NCBI RefSeq assembly: GCF_910591885.1
Contig: NC_063277.1
Location: 6,944,001 to 7,008,000 of the forward strand
Direction of reading: 5' to 3'
Length of the DNA stretch: 64,000 nt
From: Bombus terrestris
Lineage: Eukaryota; Arthropoda; Insecta; Hymenoptera; Apidae
Shown here in pieces: positions 26,701 to 37,175 of the stretch. The position numbers and the translations under genes were made by a program. The stretch's first letter is position 1. Each line of letters opens with the position of its first letter. The notes under the pieces are model-generated. The model searched no databases, was not told the DNA's origin, and saw nothing but the letters and a program-made list of their open reading frames with translations.

Positions 26701-27320
26701 ATACTGCTCACAAAACATTCTGCAATTCGGCATTATGCGAATGCTTATCAAGATGTTCGAATAAGAAAAGAATTCAAATTCAAATGAGAAAAGGAGAAAG
26801 AACGAACGTAAATGAGATACTGATATTCAGCACGAGCAGACCGAACACTGATTGTGAGCACGTATCAACGGTGTTTCATTCGATGTCATAAAAACAAACG
26901 TATCAGTAGCAAATGGAAATCAGATATTGTGTAAATATTTTCATACATACGCCGTCACTTATCGGTCGAGTTTATTAATTAAAAGACTCGATAAATCACT
27001 TGGCTTGTAATGAGTTTGTAATGGAATTTTTGTTAAAGATATACCACAGATTCTTCAGAACAATTCGCATGTAATTTTTAACTTCTCAAAAATTTAAATA
27101 TAATAATTCACTGTCAGCTGAAAGTATCATTTTGTACAGTGTATACGTATGCTACTACTGTGTTTTTATGTAATGTACAAAAAAAGAAAATATTTATAAT
27201 AAAATTATAAGAAAGAGAAAGAGGGTATGCCATTTGAAGCGAACCACGCAGTTATCTCCTAAACTATTTGTTGCAGAAAAGAATGTCCCAAGTAAAACCT
27301 ACTTTGCTTCGAGAGGAACA
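23721..27320. other. AT-rich intergenic DNA upstream of inx1
   Basis: No supportable gene was found. Short GC-richer islands at about 24500-24600, 25480-25760 and 26490-26760 have open frames below 100 codons without recognisable motifs or paired splice sites. Confidence 0.4.
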
Positions 27321-28178
27321 TCTTATAGTAACTACCAGATCTATCTAGGTAGAGACATTTTCGATATCTCAGGGTAACCTTTGGTTTTCTATATGGAATT
27401 ATCTTTTTCATTTAGTCAGGTTTGTAGTTCTGTCCGAAAGGAATTTATTAATCTAAATATGCTAGTGTTTTAAGGTCATTCAAGATCATTTACTGTCGTT
27501 CAAAATTTACCTTTGTTGAACATCCACACGTTGTTCTTCACAATATTTCGTTGATACGGTTGTAAACATGATTCAAACTTACACTAACTATTTGGATTAT
27601 AGATACTTTTGTTTACAAACAGAAGTTTCATGAGTTAGAACAATTTATCAAATGTCCAGTTGGACAAATTGTAAAGTAAAAACTAAATAAATAAAAAAAG
27701 AAAAAGTTTCACAAAACATTGTCAATTTTCCGATTGTTGGGTAGGAACAGGAAGCAGTGAACCCTTCCTATCAAGGTTTCCAGATTTAATGTCTCTAGAT
27801 TTTATCTTAAAAAAGGTCAGGTGTATCGGAAAGAACCCAACAACCCTGATGATATGGAAAATCCTATAAGAGATGCCTGCCAACAAATTATTTCTGACAC
27901 ATTGGAGAGAGTACAACTATGTTTTACATTTAAGATCATCATTTTGAATATGAAAGGTAAAGAACAACTTCCAGAAGTTCAACGAAGGTAAATTCTGAAT
28001 GGCAGTAAATGATCTTAAATGACTTTGAAATACTATCATATTTAGATTAAAGAATTTGTTTCTGACTGGGCTACAAACCTGGCTAAATGAAAACATATAG
28101 TTCCATTTAAAAAAACAAAGGTCACCTTGAGATCTCAAAAACGTCTCCACCTTGACAAATATGATAGTTATCATAAGA
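27321..28178. repeat. 858-bp fold-back with ~218-bp inverted arms
   Basis: Arm 27321-27539 is an inverted copy of 27962-28178. By eye they are 75-85% identical over long blocks; for example, the stretch before 27530 (ATCATTTACTG, TTTACCTT, GTTGAAC) mirrors that after 27978. The 422-bp centre contains a smaller perfect TTGTTGGGT / ACCCAACAA pair. No transposase and no clear target duplication are visible. A fold-back transposon or a hairpin-RNA locus are the main options. Confidence 0.7.
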
Positions 28179-28392
28179 ACCGAAGAGAGATAACAGTCGA
28201 TAATTCTTAGAGTGAATCTGATCGGGTATCTACGAAACTAGATATAGAACAGTATGGTCGATTTGGTGAGGCAGAGGTTTTCCTTTTCTTTTAAGGAAGA
28301 GGTTTTATTTTGTTACTTTTTTGATAAAGAACATTGCTTTTGTAACAAACAATAGCCATTTATTTTATCCGTAGCCATAACAAATTGGAAGC

Positions 28393-28602
28393 TGACATAT
28401 TTGTGATTTTTTAAGTCTCAATCTTATTACGTTTAGTGACGATTCTGGATTCCAGTTGTTCTGTAATGAATGGGTTGAACACCACTTGTTTCAGAATGTT
28501 CATAAAACGTCGGAACAAAGTACAATGTACGAATAATACTACTTGTGTTGAATCCCTATTAGTGAAACACTAAATGAAACCCGAAGAATCACAAATATGT
28601 CA
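28393..28602. repeat. 210-bp segment flanked by 16-bp inverted repeats
   Basis: TGACATATTTGTGATT at 28393-28408 occurs as a perfect inverted copy at 28587-28602, with weaker similarity continuing inward. This is the layout of a small non-autonomous DNA element, but no target duplication was recognised. Confidence 0.45.
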
Positions 28603-29511
28603 TCTTAATCATTGTGAAAGTTCAAAATCTAAAATTTTATTCTCAGTTTTATTCTCAGAAATATTTCCAAGTATCCCAAACATATTATTTTTAATTTAAA
28701 AAAGTCTAAACTTAATATTTAAAAATGTTTGAAGAATTTATAATTAGAACGATACTTTTTGATGCCACTGATCTGTGAATCTGTATATATTCAATAAAAA
28801 ATTCGAAGACTCAGATTACTCTTGGGGAACGGCTTTCCTTCATATCCTTAACTTTTTCATTCTCGCTACATTCTTGTTTCTAGCTTGTTCATTTTCTGCA
28901 CATTGAACGCAAATACTAACCACAATCTCGTGATGGACCAAGTTATGAATTATTAGAAACGGGATTTAACAGCATATATATAGATTAAACACGTTGCTTG
29001 CTCTCACAATTACAAAACGAGTTTATTTTTAACAAAAGATAGGCGTAAAATTTTCCTAACTGATAACGAATACATACTTGTGAATTTCCTTAGTTATCGT
29101 ACATTTGCGTTGTTTCACGTATTCGACCTCATTGTTTGATTCGTTTAGTTCCTCTCTATATGATTAAATTGCAGTAGGGTTATTTTAATGCGAGTATCCT
29201 ATTAAATGAAAAAATTACTTAAACGAAATATTGAAAGAGTATTAGACAGATGAAAAGAAAATCATCTAGAAATTAGAAAAATGTACAGAGAATTGATCTA
29301 TCTTTATTTATTTATTTACTTGTCTTAATATACCTTTCTGTTAGGAAAAGTGTAATTATTACTTCTATACAAAATTTATAAAGGGAGAATCTTTAGAGTA
29401 GTTTTGTAAGGGTAGAGTTTAATAAAATTTATTGAGGTAAAATTAAAGTTTTGTTATTCTTTAAACCTTCGTTTTCGTTAATGACTCTACAAGAAAAAAG
29501 ACTACTTCAAT

Positions 29512-30190
29512 AATGCCCAATCATGACTCTGGACAGGAGATTAACATGGAAACAACACATCACAGACAAATCGAAACAACTTAAGGACAAACTCAAAAAA
29601 TTTTATTGGTTCATTGGCCGTCGCTCCAACCTAAGCACGCAGAACAAAATTACGCTCTATAAGACCGTAATAAAACCTGTTTGGACCTACGGAATCCAAC
29701 TATGGGGAACAGCAAGTAATTCCAACATTGAAATACTCCAACGCTTCCAAACGAAAACGCTAAGATCCCTAATAAATGTACCCTGGTATGTTATCAACGA
29801 GACAATCCACCGCGACCTCAAGATACCTACAGTCAAAAATGAAATACACAAGTCCAGAAGCAGATATAACACAAGAGTCAATAACCACCACAACCCATTA
29901 GTCACCCAACTACTAGACACGACGGACCAGATCCGCAGACTAAAAAGAAAATACCCTTTAGATTAAATCCTTAGATTCTACTAGAACCAACAATATAAAA
30001 CTATTATAAACAATTATATTACTACAAACAATTATATATACTATACTGTACAATTATATATACTATTATAAACAACTATTATAAACAATATAAGCCATGT
30101 CATTGTATCACGCCAAATGAAATTACTGAAAATTTTCAACGAGAATTGATTGTAAATATTCTAATAAATAAAAGAAAAAAAAGAAAAAAA
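29512..30190 (+). mobile_element. 5'-truncated Jockey-type LINE fragment
   Basis: An open frame at 29523-29966 (147 codons) matches the C-terminal end of the reverse-transcriptase polyprotein of Jockey-like non-LTR retrotransposons. Typical stretches are MTLDRRLTWKQHI, YGIQLWGTAS and EILQRFQTKTLR. A 3' untranslated region with TATAAACA-type repeats follows, ending in AATAAA and an A-rich tail near 30165-30190. Everything upstream of the thumb or C-terminal region is missing, as expected from incomplete reverse transcription. The frame itself has no stops, so the copy may be fairly young. No clear target duplication was found. Confidence 0.85.
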
Positions 30191-31170
30191 ACATAGCCGT
30201 GAAAGTTTGATGCTTAAAATGGCCCACCAACGGTTTATGTATTCCAAGAATGTTTCCCTTCGAGTTTTGTCTCTTCGTTGACCTGCACGACCATATTGCT
30301 AACTTTTCAGTTGCCAGAGTACCTATAGCCTGAATGGTGGAGGTCTCTAATAAGACCCAGGTCAAAATTGTTTAACGGTTCGCTGGACGTATCACATTCT
30401 GTTTCTTCGAACTGTTTAGAAAACGATATAGCAAAGAGATTGACAATTAGATATGAAATATTATCCGCAAGCTATACTTGGCTTGATTTCTAACAACGTA
30501 ACAAATGACCACTCTACAAAGTTACTGTAGAAATGTTGAATTGTAAGTTTTTACTTAATAAATGTTAAAAGAAAAATGAAAAAAATTTGAAAAACAAAAT
30601 TTTGAAATAAGATAATAACACTGTATTTAAAAATAAAATTTAGAAATAAAAAACAATAATAATTTAATTTAATCTTTTAAAATAATTGTCGATCAATGTG
30701 ACTGGAGTTTCTATATTTTGAATTTTGCATGTTTTACATGTGTAATTACATTGCACTTTTTGCCACATGCAGCAAAATCTCCATAATATGATACTATGCA
30801 TGCCAAATCGTCACGCGCATTCTCCGACTCGTTCTTTATTATTATTCACTAACGATATTTTAACATAAACACTTGCTCAGTTTTCTATCTCTTGTCATTT
30901 ATATATGTTACTCAGTGCCAACTTGTTAAAAGTTATAATTCTTTGAATTTTAATTTTAATTTTAATTTTAAATTAAAGCTCTTTTATTCCACATTCACTT
31001 ATTATTCTTCTATAAAGAAAATGTTGTGTATGTTTGTATAAAAATTATGTGTATATATTATATTATGCTATATGTATATATATACATATTTCTTTCTTTC
31101 AGTAAAGGTAATCAACACTTCATAGAAAATTAGATCAGAAACAATTTCGATGTGGTCGTTTTTTTTTTTA

Positions 31171-31332
31171 GACGCTCGTGTTCCCGCAAATTACGTTTGT
31201 CCACGTTGTGGTCGTCGCGTTACGGTCTCGTTTTCGTTGCAACTGGTCGCTGGTCCAAATGTGCAACGTGATGTAATCCAAGCTTTTGTGCAGACACATC
31301 GCAACACGATATGGCAGGAGGCAGTGTTTTAA
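31171..31332 (+). pseudogene. Possible decayed zinc-finger exon (CPRCGRR)
   Basis: A poly-T tract ending in AG (about 31158-31170) is followed by a frame reading NYVCPRCGRR and then VTVSFSLQ. This resembles the start of the C2H2 exons of BTB proteins such as Lola, but the expected H and C residues do not follow and no partner exons are nearby. It may be a decayed copy or chance. Confidence 0.2.
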
Positions 31333-32595
31333 CATTTCGATGTTCGTGACCTAACCGTTCATACAACGAATCCGCGCGTGTGCTCATTTAACTAGATAAA
31401 AATGAAAAGGGAACAGAAAAGACAAAGAGAATGGAACGAAAATGAAATTAAATAGCTAGATCAAATCCGTAATCACTGCAAGTTGATTGAAATTCATTTA
31501 AATAAACTTATATTCTTAATTGGAGATTCGTTATCTTATCGCACGAGCGAAAAGTGACCTCTCTACAAACTGTCCATTGAATAATATCAGTAATATCACC
31601 CTACATTATGTAGCTACGTTAAACTCGGTCAAGGCATTAGAAATAATATTTAGGAATAGTATCGAACACCTAATGCGAATAGTCAACGTTTCTAGGGAAA
31701 TGGTCACTTATTTATTATAACGATTTTGAGATCGAGAAAAATGTGTAAATGTTATATTTTTCCATGTAGCATTTGAAGCTTACAATCACTGCTAATTGAA
31801 TCTTTGTTATTTATTTTGTAATCTGCAAATAAATAATTTTCGTACAGAACATGTTTTTGGATTATGAAACTGTACATGTGTATTTCATTCGTGAATTATA
31901 GATAGAAATCTCTAAAATTTTGTGATTTTTAATTTTCACTCTACATCTCATCTTTACTATAGCTAAACTAACAATAGATATATGTATACTGAAAGTATTC
32001 GAGAAGAGAAACATATACAGTCAAACAAGATAAAAATCGAGAAAGAAGATGGAATTAAAAGATTACTAAAAATGTTAGTTTCGTAATTGTTAATTTGCGT
32101 CCCACATCTGAATTGGTATAACATGGTTACTACAATGAAATTAACAATAAATACTTGTACATATCGTACATACGGGAAATAATTATTAGAAGCAACATAT
32201 TGGATTGTACAAGATTATAATAAAGAAAGAGGAATAAATTAAAAAAATAATGTAGAAAACTGTAATAGATAGTATACAATAATTTTCATTTTTAGAGAAA
32301 TAGCCACAAAATAAATTTATCATTTTTGTTGTATATATAGAGTTATCGAAACTCCATGGTATTTTCATAGGATCCAAATATATAATACGTTAGATTTTAG
32401 TGCTCGTTCCCTACCGCCGCGCCGCACTGCGTGTTTTATACGCGTCCTTAGTCGCAATTATCTTAATTAGAGTTCGTTTATGGGCGACGACAATCACTCG
32501 TTTTGTCGGTGAAAAATTGCTCTTTCCTCTTTGCTTTCTGACTGAACCGCTTTACGAGCATCGTCCATAATAAATCTTGGCGAGCTTCTCGTCAC

Positions 32596-32668
32596 CTGTG
32601 CCCTGCTTAACAAACCGTGACCGTCACTTGAACTCGATCGCGTTCTGCGCTGCACGAGGGCCATCTTT
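32596..32668 (-). other. Candidate small coding exon (function unknown)
   Basis: On the - strand an acceptor (cttttgttcag) is followed four bases later by ATG and 23 codons, starting MALVQRRTRSSSSDGHG, up to a CAG|GTGACG donor. The stretch is clearly less AT-rich than its surroundings. No partner exon and no known protein were recognised, so it could be a 5' exon of an unseen gene. Confidence 0.25.
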
Positions 32669-35528
32669 CTGAACAAAAGCGAGGTTAGTCTCTTTTAAAC
32701 CTTATAACCATTTTGTTCCATCTTTTGAGACAAACTTCTGATGCAAACAAGATTTTTTCACCAATACAAAATTGATACTTTTTTGAGGAATTGAACTCTA
32801 CTCTTTGAACATTGTCTGAAAATACAGAGATTGATGAAAAATTCTTGATGCTTTAAAACCAAATTTTGTATTTAAACGATTTCATATTAAATTAAAACGA
32901 AATGTATGTAATATACAAAAATATATGAAATATTCGAAATAAAGTACTTGTTATAATATTTAATTCGCGAAACAAATTAGAATTTAGAATTTATATATTT
33001 ATTTATATTAATTCAAAAAAATATGAATTTGTATTAAAATTCATAGTCTAACTGCAAGATATTTTTCTTTCTATTTTCAGACAGTTAATTCCTATTCTCT
33101 TACATGTTATCAATAAAGCTTGGGTTATTATAAGTCCTGATTTATCTTTTATTTCTTTAAGAAAGACTCAATATATAACTTCTTTTTTGTTATTGTTCTA
33201 GTTAAATTGTTTATTCCTTTTAGATTTGTTTAAATTTATTTAAAAGAAAGATCTAATTATAAAGATAGGGGAATTATTACTTTTTCGTCATTTATTTTTA
33301 ATATAGTATAATAACTCGTTAATGAGAGTTAAATGAAGTTTCACTTTCGAAATCTATCATTAAGAAAATTATTATCTGGTCCAATAATTCGTTGTTTACC
33401 TTTTAATTCTATGTATTAACACACCTTTCAGTATTTTCCAATCAAACATCGTAGACCATACATAATTATACGTCTTTAATATTATCCATCTTCTGCAATA
33501 CTGAGTAATATACCTGGCCTATTTAAAGTGGTAAAACTTTCAATGTTGCACAATTCCTAATATTTTATTGCTTTCTGATCGTAAACGATCATCTGACCAG
33601 GATGTGTTACCACTGTTAAACAGCGTTACCTCCAGCATCTTTCAGAAATCAAATTATTGTTGTTTTCACTGTCGTTCTTTTGTAAAAAAGTTACGTAAAT
33701 TCGTACGACCAAACCGACCGTGGTGTATTCAGATAAGTAAGTTCAAATATTCATGAAACCATAAACTCTACGCGATAAACGTATTCTAATTTTATATCTT
33801 TCTCTGTTTCATATGATAAACATAATTTTAATTACTTGATCCATGGATATATATATATAATGGCTTACATTCTTCTACATATACAGTATCATTCGTTACG
33901 ATACAAATTATTTAAATTTTTCTAGAAAAATTGTCTGAATTTTGTAGAACACACGTAAAAATTTTATTCAATTTTTGTAATAAAAGATCTATGAATCTTA
34001 TACATTGTTTAAAACAATTAGAGGATCGTTTTTCATTTAACTTTCATTTCTATAATTACACAGTTTTACACAGTTTTTATTACAATATTATATGAATAAC
34101 ATGTCAATTTATCAAGTTTATAGCCCTCCTTTATTTCTATTTGCTTGGTTGATGCAATAAAACCATTCATAGCAGCGGTCCCCTAATTGTTTTGAGCAGT
34201 GTATAATAATCATTCTCTAAATTATTCTGTATTCTATAGTCACAGCAACCATATTAATAAATCTTCTTAAAATCTTACTCAAAAAATATTAGTTATGAAT
34301 TCAAAATATTGTTAGAAATTGTTAAATTCCTATTTTGAATTTACTAAATTTATTAAATTCTTATTAAAACTTTCCAAAAGTTAAATATTATTATCCTAAT
34401 AGAATAAAATGAATTTTATACAATATCGACAATAGGTATATATATTAATTCAAAATATTTTTATTGGAAACTGTATGTCTATTCTAGACTCTAGAAAGTA
34501 AATAAAACTTTAAGTTTGATCTATGTTTTTCTAATAGAACATTGAGTATTTTCTTTGTACGACCAGTGTAAATTGAACCTTTCTGACGAAAATCCTTGAA
34601 ACTCAGCTCGTAGCGTCTTCTAGTATACACTTTACATACGCAAGTACTTTCACGAGAAGAAAAGAGCAGGGGCCGATCACAGGAACTGTACTCTTAAACC
34701 TTGTCAAACCGGTTTTCGCGTCTAGTGTCCGGTTGAGAACCGCTGTAGGTCAATCGTGTCAATTGTGACGAATGTATGTCGACTCTGCTCGCGTCTGGTC
34801 CTTGTAATTTCTCAGACCTAAACTGTATAATCCATATTGTACGCGTAACATATGTGCGACAACGTGGATAAAATACTAATGAGAATTCTGTGCCTATTAA
34901 GTGTTTTGTTTTGTGTACTTATTCGTTCTTCTAACACTTAGAGAATATTTCGACATTTTAGTTCAATTTAGCATTCAGAGCATCATTATACATTTTTTTT
35001 CTTTTTATTATTTAATTTGTACTTTACAATTTGTCCAGCTGAATATTTAGTAAAATTATTATAAATTGTCAGAGAATTATTCTTTTAATGTTAGATGATT
35101 CGTTATTATTAAAAAATTATTCTTTCGCGAATAGAAAATTCGTTATATAAAAATTGTTTTTTATGACTACCACAAGAGGTAAATGGATTTCAAAAAACCT
35201 ATATTTTAAACCTTTAATTTTTATAAGCACCTACAGGTATCATTTTTTGTTTATTTTATGACACGAAAATTGATAGTTACTAGTTTCTAAGACCAAAAGC
35301 ATTGTAATGATTAGATATACATATGTATGTTCAGTATGTTAATTTATAATATCCGCAGGAGCTTTGCTTTCTTATTTTGTCAATTGCTCCTTTTTATGGT
35401 AGCTTTTTACAAGAACGGCATGTCTTATATTATTTCATCAGTGTAAAGCAAAGAAAAGAATTTTAATGTGTTGTTCTCTCTATTATTTGAGTTAAACTTT
35501 ACTGTTATTAATTTATCAAAATATATAG

Positions 35529-35755
35529 GGTGTTTCATTTAACTGGAAACGGTAGAATATCTCACGAGCGATTAAAATTATCAAAAAAATGTTTTAACAA
35601 AAATTGTTCGATTCGAAGGAAGGCATCATATGGTGTAGATTATTTTTTCGTAGGTCGAGTAGTGGGGAAGATTTTAAGATCAACTTCAGTTTTTTAAACG
35701 GAACTATATATTTTTTAATACATTAATCGATCCATCTCGGCGTTTTCTATGCAAA
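35529..35755 (+). repeat. Possible fragment of a dispersed insect repeat (gggtgtttcattt start)
   Basis: The sequence beginning AGGGTGTTTCATTTAACTGG, followed by a 'sealed-motif' style AT-rich body, resembles dispersed repeats I associate with hymenopteran genomes. The assignment is from general memory, and its ends could not be defined. Confidence 0.25.
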
Positions 35756-35795
35756 GGTATTAACCCATTTATGTTGAAAAATTATTAGTTTAGCA

Positions 35796-35922
35796 GGTAT
35801 TTTAACTTTAATTTGTCAAATTTAACGTGTGAAAAACGAAGACAACGTAAACACAAGAATACCATTTCGCGCCTTTCCTCATATTTCATACGTTTAATTT
35901 GACAAATTAATGTTAGAATATC
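35796..35922. repeat. 127-nt hairpin with 39-bp arms
   Basis: Arm 35796-35834 and arm 35884-35922 are inverted copies with 34 of 39 positions identical, separated by a 49-base loop; TTAATTTGTCAAATT is perfect in both. It could be a small fold-back element or a structured RNA. No known miRNA seed was recognised. Confidence 0.5.
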
Positions 35923-37001
35923 TAGTTTATTTAGAATAGTTTTATTCTTTGGAAAGCGTACGTAGAAAATTGTTCTAAATAACGCAAGGCAAGTGAAAAT
36001 GATCGGTAACCAAGGATACAGCGGATACTTATCTCTATACCTACCTAGATAGAAAGGAGGAAAGGCTGAGACTTATAAGGGCAGACTTGGCCACGTTAGT
36101 CTCAACCAGCCAATGCAATGTGTAAATACCTTACTCGATGGCTGTACGTTAACCTCATTAACCATGCACACGTGGTCTCTGAATTCCATGATTTGTTCTC
36201 TGACCACGCCAATACGAAAGACGTACATAGAATAAAGTTTAAGTCTCGATACAACAGCACCGTTGTTTATTCATGACTCTTAACGTCGTTTCGAATAACT
36301 GAACGAGTACAGCATAGTGTTATACGTACCGTTTGTCCCCAAGGTTTACTGGAATTGATGTTTACAAATGAATGGTACTTTTATGTGTTAGGAACGTATC
36401 TCATCCGCGATGCATCAAAAGTATTAAAAATGACGTAAGTGTAAATGAAGTAACTTATTGTCATGGTACGAAATTAAATATAAATTAAATATTAAAATAT
36501 AAAGTACAAAATAAATATACTTTTACAGATAAATATAGGTACAGTTTCATGGATTATTCCAATATCTAACAGAGAATAAAAATGCTAGAAAAATATTAAC
36601 AAATCTCTTGGAAATGTAACTCTCGAGGCATATTAATAATTTTCACTTCACATTTTTGATTCGATTTTGCATTCATATTAAAATCATTTCATTCTTGATT
36701 CTGCTACCCTAATTACAGAGTATGTACTTTCTATAAATCTCATTTAATTCAAATAATTATCTAAAGAATGATGCGACTTTAGTAAAGTCTATATATATAA
36801 ATTTTATATGCGAATAATTAGAAATTCCACAAAGGTTCTAAGTTAAAATTCTGCGAATATTCTTAGACAAGGCATCACCTGTTGTCTGGATATTTTTTCG
36901 TACAAAACGTGTATATTTTTGACTGAGATATATCAGTTGGTCATTCAAAGTCTCATCACGAACGAAACAATGTAAGTAGTAAGTATTGGACGAAATACAA
37001 A

Positions 37002-37175
37002 ATGCATTCGTATTTCTTCTGCCTCTTTTGCCTCTTGTCTCTGGGACGCTTCCAGAATATTTTACCTGCTGCCACCAATAAAGACTTGTGTTCCCAGATA
37101 ATGAGCATTATGGAAAATCGTAATATCAATTATTTTTGTTTTAACTTACGTCTTGTGATGTATCAATATGTATAG
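37002..37175 (+). CDS. Candidate small secreted peptide (57 aa), unrecognised
   Basis: An open frame of 57 codons starts with a good insect start context (acaaaATG). Its first 23 residues look like a signal peptide: MHSYFF, then a CLFCLLSLG hydrophobic core, with a possible cleavage after LPA. The rest is short, with two cysteines. A TCAGTTG initiator-like sequence lies about 70 bp upstream. The frame could instead be a first exon, since a weak GTAATA donor occurs after residue 39. No family was recognised and chance cannot be excluded. Confidence 0.3.
   Translation: MHSYFFCLFCLLSLGRFQNILPAATNKDLCSQIMSIMENRNINYFCFNLRLVMYQYV

Larger units (their letters stand above)
30191..35520. other. Intergenic DNA, mostly featureless
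   Basis: Apart from the two weak exon candidates listed separately, this region holds only AT-rich sequence. A GC-richer patch lies at about 34570-34800 without a convincing open frame and might be regulatory. Confidence 0.4.
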
